DNA from: Mesostigma viride
Taxonomy: Eukaryota > Streptophyta > Mesostigmatophyceae > Mesostigmatales > Mesostigmataceae
Reading direction: 5' to 3'
Assembly: GCA_009746045.1 (NCBI GenBank)
Contig: RPFO01000645.1
Span: 1,571,586 to 1,635,585 of the forward strand
DNA length: 64,000 nt
Part shown: positions 10,214 through 20,309 of the stretch, one piece after another
How the letters are laid out: each line of letters begins with the position of its first letter
Numbering within the stretch: position 1 is the stretch's first letter
Translations under genes and position numbers: made by a program
The notes under the pieces: generated by a model
The model's input: the letters and a program-made list of their open reading frames with translations, nothing else
The model's database searches: none
Told to the model about the DNA's origin: nothing

Positions 10214-11309
10214 CTTCATACAGCAGTAGTAGTACTGTAGTGTACAGAATAGATAGACCGTGGCCATGTACATGTACGCCTCCTAGAGGCACTACCCTAG
10301 CTAAGCCACGCGCTTTACTTAATCATGTACATGTGTGCCTATGATGAGCCACCCTCCAGATGATGCCTAGCTTTATTTAGTTATGTTGTGCCCATGCAGG
10401 GAGTAACTCCCTGCTGAGACGCCATGCCCTAGCTTTTTGTATAGCTATGCTGATCTTCCCCCCCATGACAGGCTCCCCCTTCGCTGGGGCGCATAGCTTG
10501 AAGATCATGGGGGTGCAAGTGCCCTGGTGCACCTAGAGCAAGGGTCCTTTACATTCCCACCCTTGCAGGAAGTAGCTTAGAATGTATGATAGGCCATATA
10601 TGCCCCTTTCAAGACAAGATTTCTTTTCTCAGACGCCGCAAGCGGCTCGAGAAGACTCTCTTCACCCTTGATGACGACTTGACCCTGGCGCAGCAACAAC
10701 GGCGACGGGAGCTATGGCAGACCTACCTCCAGCTCCGGCAGACCAAGGCGGGACAGCCGGTGTACTGGAAGGGGGCGGCCATCTACGTCGGCCATAAGCC
10801 CTGGCAGGCGACCCCCCCCCCCCCGCGGCCCCAGCGACTCCAGACGCCCCAGCTTAGGGGAATATAGCAGTAGTAGTGTAGAATAGATGGACCGTGGCCA
10901 TGTACATGTCCGCCTCCTAGAGGCACTATCTCAGCTAAGCCACGCGCTTTACTTAATCATGTACATGTGTGCCTATTATGAGCCACACCCCAGATGATGC
11001 CTAGCTTTATTTAGTTCTGTTGTGCCTATGCAGGGAATAACTCTCTGCTGAGACGCCATGCCCTAGCTTCTTTGTATAGCTATGCTGATCTTCCCCCCCA
11101 TGACAGGCTCCCCCTTCGCTGGGCATAGCTTGAAGATCATGGGGATGCCAGTGCCCTGGTGCACCTAGAGCAAGGGTCCTTTACATCCCCACCCTTGCAG
11201 GAAGTAGCTTAGGATGTATGATAGGCCATACGCCCCCTCTCAAGGGCTATGTGCTACATATACTCCCAACGGAGTTATGTTACAACTGTTCAATTCAATT
11301 CAATTCAAT
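10214..11309 (+). mobile_element. Element-B fragments, two in tandem
   Basis: 10214-10607 is part of the element-B 3' UTR, starting at the cagcagtagtag block and stopping before the hairpin. At 10608 the sequence jumps to the RNA-binding-domain part of ORF1 (motifs RRRKRLEKTLFTLDDD and QQQRRREL, to about 10866) and runs through a complete 3' UTR to the hairpin ACTCCCAACGGAGT (11262-11275) and a CAATT tail (11289-11309). The ORF1 piece is open to a stop at 10865-10867. Both pieces are 5'-truncated insertions. Confidence 0.8.
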
Positions 11310-11330
11310 ATATGCCCCTTCTCTGGGCTA

Positions 11331-12150
11331 TTAATTAATTAATTAATTATCAACATCACTCCGTTGGGTGTCAATGTAGCACATATCCTTGAGAAGGGGC
11401 ATATGGCTTTCAATTAATACATCCTAGGCTACTTCATGCAAGGGTGGGAATGTAAGCAACACTTGCTCTAGGTGCCGCAAGGGCACCTGCACCACCATGC
11501 TGTCTCAGGTTCAATTAACCCAGCGAAGGGGATCCTGGCACGGGGGAGGAAGATCATCGATCATGGCTATACAAGGGCTAGGGCATGGCTTCTCGACAGA
11601 GAGCATCTCTCTGCATGGCATAGCATGGCTATAAATTCTTAATGCAACATCCATGGGGGTCCCATTATAGTCATGGCTTGGCTAAATTCTAAAGGCAACA
11701 TCCATGGGGGCCATTATGGGCGCACATGCGCGTGGGCCACATGCTAGGCTAAGCCTTACTAATCTACACTACTGGTATATATATTCCTAGTCTGAGGTGG
11801 CAGGAGGGGGCTGCCAGGGCTTGTGGTCAACGTGGATGACCGCCCCCCTCCAGTATACCGGCTTAATTCCCCCTTGCATGCGCTGACTGCCGGAGCTGAA
11901 GGTAGGTCGGCCATGCATAGCTCGCGTCGCCGCTGTTGCTGGGCCAGGGTCAAGTCGTCGTCCAGCGTGAAGCGAGTCTCCGAGAGCTTCTTGCGGCATT
12001 TAAGGAACGCCAGCTTGTCCGCCATGTACTTAAAGGTGAGGAGCACGGGTGCCGGGCCAGCCTTCCCCCACGCGCGGGGGAGGCGGACAGCCGACATATG
12101 TCGATCCAGCTCACCAGTGAGTAACATGGGGGCAAGAATGGCGCGCTTAA
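11331..12150 (-). mobile_element. Element-B variant fragment, minus strand
   Basis: The AATT tail is at 11331-11349, then come a diverged 3' terminal hairpin region, the 3' UTR, and the ORF1 RNA-binding portion (about 11800-12127; motifs CRKKLSETRFTLDDD and QQQRRREL). The ORF is broken by two exact TGCA insertions (11875-11878 and 11914-11917) relative to other copies. It is 5'-truncated within ORF1. Confidence 0.75.
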
Positions 12151-12161
12151 ATGCCTCAAGA

Positions 12162-12252
12162 AGGGGCCATGCCTCTCTGGGCTCTGTGCTACATATACTC
12201 CCAACGGAGTGATGTTCCTAATTAATTAATTAATTAATTAATTAATTAATTC
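12162..12252 (+). mobile_element. Element-B 3' end remnant
   Basis: Only the last part of the 3' UTR is present, with the hairpin ACTCCCAACGGAGT (12197-12210) and an AATT tail to about 12252. Confidence 0.75.
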
Positions 12253-12711
12253 TTGCTTCGTCAGGGCCAGCCATTGAAGTCCTGAAAGAAAAGGATTCGT
12301 TGCTGGGGAGGTAATGGCTCCATTTGCGATCTTGGCAGGGTTTCTTTGGCTCTGGTGAGGCCCTAATTGGCGATGGGTTTGCTAGCGATGGGTTTGCGTG
12401 GGCCCAGGCGGTACGTTGGGAAAGGACAATGGCGAGTGGGTTGGGCTGGGAGCCGGTAAGCTCCTTTTCCAAACCTCGTTTTGCTTTTGGAGTCGTCATA
12501 GCTGCTTGTCGCGTGCGTAACTTGTGGATACTGCGTTTTGGCCGTAACCGATTATACTGGCGTGTGCATGCGTCTTAAAAAGGCGCATCGAATGTGCAAG
12601 TGGTCTGACCGAATTTGGGGCTCAGCTAGACGTCAAAGATCTGAACTCACTGCCGTGTTCCTTGTGATCGCGCTCCGTCATCAGCCATACCGCAGTCAGC
12701 CAGGGGGACAG
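12253..12711. other. Unassigned sequence between LINE remnants
   Basis: No supported gene. The 84-aa reading frames on both strands are antisense to each other and show no motifs. A short direct repeat of gcgatgggtttg is visible near 12371-12398. Confidence 0.4.
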
Positions 12712-12875
12712 ATTAATTAAGTAATTAGACTCGGGCTCCCGTTGGGGAGTCACGGAGCATTAACCCCGATGGATGGATGGATGGGTGCAAACATTCCTAC
12801 CGGTCTAATCTAGCTACATTGGCGACATACTACATCTATCTAACAGCATTCTAACTACAACATCTATCTAGACAG
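12712..12875 (-). mobile_element. LINE-A 3' end, strongly 5'-truncated
   Basis: About 160 bp matching the 3' UTR of the LINE-A copy at 8562: TTAATTAA-type tail (12712-12727), hairpin stem CTCCC/GGGAG (12736-12749), GATG-type microsatellite and the terminal acatctatctagacag. It ends where the element-B copy at 12883 begins. Confidence 0.8.
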
Positions 12876-12882
12876 ATGGTAT

Positions 12883-14879
12883 TCCCACGAGGTAGCCATG
12901 GCTGACGGCGGAGCTCATAACTTTCACGTTTGAGCACCGAATTTAGTCGTGAATATCACAGTCGCTTCGTCTTTCTAAGACGCACATGCTGATATAATTT
13001 TCCGACGCTATTACGCAATATACGATGAGCAAACGCCCATCGACGCAACGCAGCCTGACGGCTGCGCTCGGCAATGAAAATACGTCTGCAGCTCCGGCTG
13101 CAGCTTCGCCATCAGGGCTGGAAGGCGGTGGTGACACTAGTCGCGCACTGGTGGCCGCCCAGCAGCCTCCCGGGCTTCCTGCCTCGCCCTCAGCCTCGCC
13201 TGATCCCAAGCGCAGTCGCTCAGACGAACCTGGCTGGTCTGAGCGAGATTTTGACGTTGATCGGCTTTTTGCCACCTTCGACATCAACAGGCTTGCCTTT
13301 TTCGAAATGCCATGCTCCAAGTTACTGGAGCTCGTGTTTTACGGGTCCCACGCCTCACTGCTGGCCCTGTGCGAGCAGTTCCATTCCAGAAACCTTTTCC
13401 GCAACGGAGCTGACGGCCGGTTTTCCAACCGCCCAGCTGACGCCCCTACCTCGGCCAATATGGCCGGCTGGCCTCGCCCCCGCCTTCAGCTCGCAGCTCT
13501 CTTTACCATCACTAAGCGCTCGGCCGACGACCTTTTGCAACCCTGCCCCGTTACCGAATCCACCTTCCTTTGCCACCTCCAGGACGTCTTCCGCCAGCAC
13601 GTGTCGCCCATTGCTGTCAATGTGCGCACGCTGGCTGCTGAGCTCCCCACCATCCCCACCGCCACCGCCGCCCTCCTCGCCTCCCCCCCCCCCCTCCGCC
13701 TCCACCGACTCCATCACCGCCCAGCTCCGCGACATCGACCAGCGTCTTAAGGATAACGCCATCGCTATCGAGGTTCTGCAGAACACCGCAGGCCTCATGC
13801 ACCGCCCAGGCGGTGAAGGACATTGCCGCCAAGCCAGCCCCGGCTGGCCTGGCCGGCGATGCTCCTCCCATCACCACCTGGGCGGACATGCTTAAGCAAC
13901 ACACCACCTCCACCACCTCCGCCGTCGCAGCCCAGCTTCAACGGCAGACGCTTGACCTCCGCGAGGAGGCCGAGCTCGCCAAGCGCAGCCTCAACGTCAT
14001 TGTCAAGAATCTCAAGATGGAGGAAGGTGAGAATTCCGAGAAGCTTGCGCGTGCTTTTGAGAGAGAAATCCTTGATCGCATGGGCCTTACTGGTGAGATC
14101 GAGCTGGCCGCCCACCGCCTTCCCCGCGCGCGGGGTAAGGCAGGGCCGCCCCCGCTCCTTCTCACCTTTAAGACCCCGGCGGACAAGCTTTCTTTTCTCA
14201 GACGCCGCAAGCGGCTCGAGAAGACTCTCTTCACCCTTGATGACGACTTGACCCTGGCGCAGCAACAACGGCGACGGGAGCTATGGCCGACCTACCTCCA
14301 GCTCCGGCAGACCAAGGCGGGGCAGCCGGTGTACTGGAAGGGGGCGGCCATCTACGTCGGCCACAAGCCCTGGCAGGCGACCCCCGCGGCCCCAGCGACT
14401 CCAGACGCCCCAGCTTAGGGGAATACAGCAGTAGTAGTGTAGAATAGATAGACCGTGGCCATGTACATGTACGCCTCCTAGAGGCCCTATTCCAGCTAAG
14501 CCACGCGCTTTATGTAATCATGTACATGTGTGCCTATGATGAGCCACACTCCAGACGATGCCTAGTTTTATTTAGTAATGCTGTGCCCATGCAGAGAGCT
14601 GCTCTCTGCTGAGATGCCACGCTCTAGTTTTTTTTTGTTTTTTTTTTGTATAGCCATGATGATCTTTCCCCTCACAGGCATGCTCCCCCCTTACCCGGGC
14701 ATAGCGTGATAGACCATGAGGGTGCAGTGGTGCCCTGGTGCACCTAGAGCAGGGGTAGCTTACATTCCCACCCCTGCATGAAGTAGCCTAGAATGTATTA
14801 AAAGCCATATGCCCCTTCTCAGGGCTATGTGCTACATCTACTCCCAACGGAGTGATGTTGATAATTAATTAATTAATTA
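12883..14879 (+). mobile_element. Element B copy 1, ORF1-only LINE-like element
   Basis: About 2.0 kb flanked by a 7-bp duplication atggtat (12876-12882 and 14880-14886). It starts cccacgaggtagccatgg like the other two long copies, carries one ORF1-type coding region, a 3' UTR of about 420 bp, the hairpin ACTCCCAACGGAGT (14840-14853) and an AATT tail. There is no endonuclease or reverse transcriptase and no room for one. The layout parallels mammalian HAL1 (half-L1) elements that rely on another LINE's ORF2 protein. Confidence 0.8.
13025..14418 (+). pseudogene. Element-B ORF1 (copy 1), frameshifted
   Basis: The start MSKRPSTQRSL at 13025 is shared with the other long copies. An N-terminal disordered region is followed by a coiled-coil segment (ITAQLRDIDQRLKDNA), an RRM-like segment (NVIVKNLKMEEG) and a C-terminal domain with RRRKRLEKTLFTLDDD and QQQRRRELWPTYLQL, the order seen in LINE ORF1 (Transposase_22-like) RNA-binding proteins. 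The frame breaks twice: at a C homopolymer near 13682-13694 and at a TGCA insertion (13798-13801). Downstream of 13813 it is open to a stop at 14418. It would bind element RNA if intact. Confidence 0.75.
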
Positions 14880-14886
14880 ATGGTAT

Positions 14887-16917
14887 GTATATTGTACACC
14901 AGGCTTCCATAAAAAAAATAATATATATATTAATTAAATGGAGGACGGCACTCGCGGCGGCCTGCTGTCGCGGTCGGGCACCCAACAAGGGGACCCCCTG
15001 GGACCCCTGTACTTTGCCGCCCCCCTCCAGGGTTGCCTCCAAGCGGTCCATGCTGCCCACCCGGCGGTCGCTATTCAGGCCTACTTGGATGATATCTACC
15101 TTCTGGGCCCTGTGCCGGACACCACCGCGGCTCTGCTGGCACTGCAGACCGCGGTGGCCGACATCAACCTCCAGTTGACCCTTGCCAAGTGCGCGGTGTA
15201 CTCGCCCCAAGGTGATTGCTCCGGCTTTCCGCCCCAGCTCTTGGGCCGGGACGAGCGCCTCCATGGGTTGGATGTCCTCGGCGTTCCGGTTGGCGACCCC
15301 GCGTTTGTCATCGATGCTCTGCGGGCCGCCCTCGAGGCACGCACTGAGGTACTGCCCTTGATTGCGCGCCTTCATGACTCGCAGACCAAGGGTCTGCTTC
15401 TGTGGTTTTGCGCTCACCCTCGCGTCGTTCACTGGCTCAGGGGCGCTCTTCCGTCTCAGGTCCGGCTGGCCGCCGAGGGCCACGACGAACGCATCCAGTC
15501 GGCCTTGGCGCAGCTGGTCCCGGGCCCCGACCTCCCGCCACATGCTATTCGCATTGCCTCCCTGCCTGCACGGATGGGTGGCTGCGGTCTGACTCGTGCC
15601 GCCCGGCTGGCCCCAGCAGCATTTTTGGGCTCCGTCGCTCAGTCGTGGGCGGAAAGCTGCCGGCTCCTGCCCCTTTTGGCAACGGCAGCGCCTGACCTCC
15701 TGGACCCCAGCAGCCCTTTGCCCTTCGTCACCGCCATCCAGGAGGCCTATGCTGAGATCCAGCAGGCCTGTTCTCCCGTCCGTGCCGCTCAGGCGGTACA
15801 GCGCCACCTCCCTCGCGGCACTCCCTCGGTCGCCTCCGTTCAATCTCCCGCCGCATTCCCTGCTCGCGTCATCGATAAACACCAGAAAACCTACGCGGGT
15901 ATTCTGCACACGGCTGATTGGATTGCTCTTTTCGCGGACCTCAACGCCCAGGGACGTGCGTGGCTGTTCTCGCTTTCCTTGCGGAGTGTGGGCTCGGCGT
16001 ACCTTCGTGCTCTTCCCATGGCCCCCCCATTCGCCTTGGCTCCCAGCCACTACTCGGTGGCGCTCCGGCACCAGCTATTTGCCCCGCAGCCTCTTGTTCC
16101 GGCCGGGCGGCCTTGTGGTAGCTGTGGGCAGCCGCTGGATCCCACGGGGACTCACTACCTTGCCTGCATGGGGGGCCAACAGAATCAGAATTGGTATTTG
16201 TATTTGCACACTGTCCTCCTGACGGTGGTGCTCGCCATGATTCGGTCGGTTTTCCCCCACGCGAACATCCGGTCCGAGGATGCGGATGGCGCTGCCTTCT
16301 ATTCCCCCAACCACCGGCCTGACATCGTGGTGCTGGACTTTGAGGGGGGTGGCCGGCATCTGCTTATTGACGTTTCGGTGGCGCGGCCCTTGGCTCTTAG
16401 CCACGTGGCTGGGGCCTCCCTCACGGCAGGTTACACGGCGGACCGGGCGGAGCGGGCCAAGCTCCTGGCCTACGGCGACGTCGGGCACCATCGTGTGGTG
16501 CCCTTTGTCCTGGAGGAGTTTGGGGCCATGGGGCCCCTGACCTCCGCCTTCTTCAAGGAGTGTTGCCGGCTCCGGGAGGATCGGCTGGACCTGGAGGGCC
16601 AGCGGGCCCCATGGTCGGCGCGGACCTGGACGTCATATTGGCGTCAGCGCTTGTCGGTGGCGCTGACTCGGGCCATGGCTGACATCATGCTCCGCCGTAC
16701 GCGGGCTGATTTTGCGGTGCAGCAGGGCTATTAGGTTCCTCCCGTTAGGCGTTTCCATTGGTCTTATCGTAGTATAGAGCTTTGACATGGCTCTGTATAT
16801 AGGTTTATAGCTGGGCGTTTGCTTTGGTTTGAGTGATTTCACTCTGCTGTAAGTAATTATATTTTTAATATATATTAATTATATATATTAATTAATTAAT
16901 TAAGAATTAAATATTAA
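14887..16917 (+). mobile_element. LINE-C copy 1 (RLE-type), 5'-truncated
   Basis: Begins inside the reverse transcriptase and continues through the stop at 16734, a short 3' UTR with the hairpin GAGTGATTTCACTC (16831-16844) and an AT-rich tail. It sits directly downstream of element B copy 1 and meets a minus-strand element-B fragment tail to tail near 16917. AT-rich flanks make the target duplication ambiguous. A second partial copy is at 62032-62707. Confidence 0.75.
14938..16734 (+). CDS. LINE reverse transcriptase C-terminus plus restriction-like endonuclease
   Basis: A 598-codon open frame. It starts within the RT: GTQQGDPLGPL matches the motif before the catalytic box, and YLDDIY (about residues 43-48) supplies the catalytic aspartates. 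A long thumb/linker follows. Near residues 396-415 is CGSCGQPLDPTGTHYLACMG, a C-x2-C...H-x3-C zinc motif of the kind that precedes the endonuclease in R2-like LINEs. After it come RPDIVVLDF, LLIDVSVARP and ERAKLLAYGD, fitting the PD...D...K/Y arrangement of the restriction-like endonuclease. So this is an RLE-type LINE (R2/NeSL/Dualen-like group), unlike the APE-type LINE-A. The first RT motifs are absent, so the copy is inactive although the frame is intact. The ATG at 14938 is the first available codon, not a real start. Confidence 0.75.
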   Translation: MEDGTRGGLLSRSGTQQGDPLGPLYFAAPLQGCLQAVHAAHPAVAIQAYLDDIYLLGPVPDTTAALLALQTAVADINLQLTLAKCAVYSPQGDCSGFPPQLLGRDERLHGLDVLGVPVGDPAFVIDALRAALEARTEVLPLIARLHDSQTKGLLLWFCAHPRVVHWLRGALPSQVRLAAEGHDERIQSALAQLVPGPDLPPHAIRIASLPARMGGCGLTRAARLAPAAFLGSVAQSWAESCRLLPLLATAAPDLLDPSSPLPFVTAIQEAYAEIQQACSPVRAAQAVQRHLPRGTPSVASVQSPAAFPARVIDKHQKTYAGILHTADWIALFADLNAQGRAWLFSLSLRSVGSAYLRALPMAPPFALAPSHYSVALRHQLFAPQPLVPAGRPCGSCGQPLDPTGTHYLACMGGQQNQNWYLYLHTVLLTVVLAMIRSVFPHANIRSEDADGAAFYSPNHRPDIVVLDFEGGGRHLLIDVSVARPLALSHVAGASLTAGYTADRAERAKLLAYGDVGHHRVVPFVLEEFGAMGPLTSAFFKECCRLREDRLDLEGQRAPWSARTWTSYWRQRLSVALTRAMADIMLRRTRADFAVQQGY

Positions 16918-17165
16918 TGTTCATAGCTCCGTGGGGAGCATATGTAACACATAGCCCTGCATGAGAAAGGGTCATCTATTGGTTTTCAGTATAGTCTGGG
17001 CTACAACCTGCAGCAGGTGTAGGATGTTAACTACGTCACCTGCTCTGGGTGCACAATGTGCATCACCTGCTAACCGCCATGATGGATCATGCATCCCCAT
17101 CATGCTCGCACGGCAGGCTACCATTCACATGATCATGAGCTGCCGTGCAGATAATTAAGCTGTCG
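16918..17165 (-). mobile_element. Element-B variant 3' end, minus strand
   Basis: Hairpin GCTCCCCACGGAGC in minus sense (16926-16939) beside AT-rich tails, followed by 3' UTR sequence that matches the 3' end of the minus-strand copy at 58830-59200. It contains a TGCA insertion at 16958-16961 relative to that copy. Confidence 0.7.
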
Positions 17166-18000
17166 TTCCTTAAATTAATGCCGCAAGAAGCTCTCGCGGA
17201 CTCGCTACACGCTAGGACGACTTGACCCTGGCCCAGCAACAACGGCGACGCGAGCTATGGCCGACCTACCATCAGCTCCGGCAGAGCGCAGGGGGGAAAC
17301 CGATATACTGGAGGGGGGCGGTCATCCACGTTGACCACAAGCCCTGGCAGGCACCTCCTAGCTGCCACCCCAGCAACCTCAGTCTACTGAATATATAACA
17401 GTAGTGTAGGTTAATTAATGTCAGGCTTAGCCTAGCATGTGGCCTACGCGCGTGTGCGCCATAATGGCCCCCATGGATGACGCCTTCAGAATTTAGCCGA
17501 GCCATGCCCTAGCCAAGCCAAGCCAAGCTCTAGCTGGCAGGCGACCCCCGCGGCCCCACCGACTCCAGACGCCCCAGCTTAGGGGAATACAGCAGTAGTA
17601 GTGTAGATCGATAGATAGACGGTGGCCATGTACATGTACGCCTCCTAGAGGCACTATCCCAGCTAAGCCCCGCGCTTTATTTAATCATGTACATGTGTGC
17701 CTATGATGTGCCACACTCCAGATGATGCCTAGTTTTATTTAGTTATGCTGTGCCCATGCAGAGAGCTGCTCTCTGCTGAGATGCCACGCTCTAGCTTTTG
17801 TATATAGCTATGACGATCTTCCCCCCCCCGTGCCAGGATCCCCCCCTTAGGCGGGTTGAACCTGAGACAGCATGGTGGTGCCGGTGCCCTGGTGCACCTA
17901 GCTAGAGCTAGGGTCGTTTACATTCCCACCCTTGCAGGAAGTAGCTTAGAATGTATGATAGGCCATATACCCCTTCTCTGGGCTATGTGCTACATAACAA
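17166..18000 (+). mobile_element. Element-B fragments, two
   Basis: 17170-17525 is a diverged copy of the ORF1 C-terminal region (QQQRRREL-type block near 17235) running into 3' UTR. 17526-18000 is a closer relative of copy 1, from the final ORF1 codons through the 3' UTR, stopping at gctatgtgctacata without the hairpin. Neither carries an intact ORF. Confidence 0.65.
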
Positions 18001-18240
18001 GGAGACAACCAGCGCAGGCCAGAAATCGGGAGAATCAGGACCATGGTAGCTCGAGCCTGCCGTTATCTTGTCCGCGTGTTCGAGTCGTTCAGGATGATGA
18101 AGATGAATGGTGATGGAAATGTGTATCCTTGTGCTTTGAAATTATGGCTGGCTTACGTGTAGAGCGACTAGATGACCTAGACGGTGGGGCCGGAAACAGC
18201 ATGCTTGATCAGGGCGTGTGTTTCGAGCCTAACTGGCCGG
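18001..18240. repeat. Dispersed repeat beginning ggagacaacc
   Basis: The block ggagacaaccagcgcaggcc recurs at about 18658-18700 (slightly diverged) and in reverse orientation at about 28238-28258, followed in the first two by accatggt and cgagcctgc-like sequence. The family and its ends are unknown to me. Confidence 0.4.
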
Positions 18241-18551
18241 GAGTGTCTAGTGGTTGCTACATATACTCCCAACGGAGTTATGTTCCTAATTAATTAATTA
18301 ATGAATGCCCTAGCGCTTGTATAGCCATGATGATCTTCCACCCCATGCCACACCCCTAGGTCTGCTGCGCACATGGTGGTGTACAGACCTGTGCCCTTGA
18401 CCAGTGCACCTAGCTAGAGCAAGTGCGATCGTTTACATTCCCACCCTTGCAGGAAGTAGCTTAGAATGTATTAAAAGCCAAATGCCCCTTCTCAGGGATA
18501 TGTGCTACATACACTCGGCCAACGGAGTCATGTTCCTAATTAATTAATGAG
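18241..18551 (+). mobile_element. Element-B 3' end remnants, two
   Basis: The first (about 18253-18302) is only the terminal hairpin (18265-18278) plus AATT tail. The second (about 18303-18551) has about 240 bp of 3' UTR, a mutated hairpin at about 18512-18527 and a short tail. Confidence 0.7.
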
Positions 18552-19799
18552 CTGCTGGTATGCACTGCCTGGTATGCTTTCACCGGTCTTGGGTCGTTTA
18601 GGCTGGGTTTTGGTTTATATTTTACGTATCTTGTCTATTTGTTTACAAGAAATATCGAAGAGACAACCACCAGCGCAGGCCGGAAACCTGGAAGAATCCG
18701 GACCATGGTCGCTCAAGCCTGCTGTTATCTTCATATTAAGTGAGACAACTATTCCTGGACTATATACCAATGTATGTGTTATCTCATCCATATTCGACTT
18801 AGGTACAAGCAGTATGTGTGTAGAAAGGTATTCAGTCATCAATTCATCTGATACGCAAAAACAGATGTTTGCTGCAAAAAAAAATGGTCACTATCAAAGA
18901 TGTTCATGGGTCACGCAGTCTTGTTGGCGAGCCACTGATTACATTGATGACGGCTACATTGGTGCTTGGGGTCGTAAATCTATCCTACTGGAACGGTATC
19001 TGTCCGACCTGTCTAGGTCTAGGGGGGCCCTGCTTGCCCATTTGCGGCCATGGATGTCATAGCTAGGCATGGTTACACCTACATCGATGAATGTGGCCGG
19101 TACTAGCATGCTGAGTAGGTAGCTTCCGTCCCAGCGTACAGTCGGACGATGTTGAAAGCGCTCCCCATGATGAGAGCAGGAGTAATTGATGGGAACGGTA
19201 CGAACTCTGCATAATACGACTAGGCTGCCATGGCGGTGATAGCATAATAAGGCAGAGTGCCGGCGTCAACACATGACCGACAGAAACAGTGCAGCTCAGG
19301 CTGGTCACCCGTCTCAGATCCTGGAAAGGGCGTTGCGGCTTGTGCACATCAGTTTCTTCTTGAGTGGGGTTTCCTTGTGCCAGGCAGACACGCTAAGGAC
19401 GAAGCGGGTTAAACCGCATCCTAGCTGGACTTGCGACGTTTTATCGTTATACAACGGCCAGCCGCGCTCTATGCTAACGCAGCTGCCATGTTTACCCAAT
19501 GCCGGCACTTCGACGTAATGAAGGCATAACGCCAGTCCTCAGCGATGACTCAACCCCAGCCAATTCCCGGCAAGAAAAAATAACTAACCGCAGGTCCACG
19601 ACATGGATGTTTTCAGATCTGGTCTGCAGGGCTGATAACGAGTCTGCAGCTAACGACTAAAAACGACTAATTAATTACTACGTGCAGTTACGTGCTGTGC
19701 CAACCTACGTCGCACAAGAGCCAAGTTGTACGTGCCAGACCGTATATCGCCTTGCCACCACTGGGAAAGTGGGAACTCAGAACTCTGAAGTCTGAACGT

Positions 19800-19901
19800 G
19801 TTGAGTTGAGTTTGAATAATTCCCGCGCCGGTTGTGTGTTATCACGTGTTTATTGAGTTTATTCCCGCACCGGTGGTCCGACAGTGTTATTTAGTGGATC
19901 T
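19800..19901. repeat. Short dispersed repeat, also near 37366-37425
   Basis: The segment gagtttattcccgc(a/g)ccggtg...ccgacag.gttatt...agtgga is found here and at 37381-37425. A partial second copy of ttcccgcgccgg lies just upstream at about 19820. Nature unknown. Confidence 0.5.
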
Positions 19902-20002
19902 AAAGACTGGTCCTGCCTAATGCATTAATCATTATGGTGGTAGGGGTAGTACCCTCATTATCTTCTTTCTTTCCCACCACCATGAAGGCAGGACCAGTCT
20001 TT
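19902..20002. mobile_element. Palindromic hairpin element, about 101 bp
   Basis: Perfect 17-bp inverted ends AAAGACTGGTCCTGCCT (19902-19918) and its complement (19986-20002), with a second inner pairing of tggtggt and ccaccacca. It resembles a small foldback MITE. I see no clear target duplication. Confidence 0.55.
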
Positions 20003-20309
20003 GCCATTCCATGCCGTGCCCGTCACATCTCCCTGTTCTGGCATCGGCCATCTTGCTGCCTTGCCCGGGGCGCCAAGCCAGGGTTGCAGGCCCTGCACGA
20101 AAGTTGATGGATCACGCCTATGTTCCACGTGGCAGGAACCTGAAAGACTAAAATGAAGATGGCGACCTATGCTCTGTAGGAGAGCTGTGTTTTTTGCCTC
20201 AGTGCCTGCACGCTAAATTCTCCTGTAGGATGGAACAAATCGGCGCTTTTGCCAGGCATATCGTAACCCGCACTTCCCCCACCATCGCGACGTCGTAACG
20301 TTTGAGAAA

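Larger units (their letters stand above)
18552..20309. other. Intergenic region upstream of the BAR-like gene
   Basis: No supported gene. The 171-codon plus-strand frame from 18547 runs through repeat sequence at 18658-18740 and has no family features. A repeat containing gagtttattcccgc and a hairpin element are listed separately. Confidence 0.45.

Noticed and set aside
18547-19062. 171-codon ORF
   Set aside because: Runs through dispersed repeat sequence and shows no family features.
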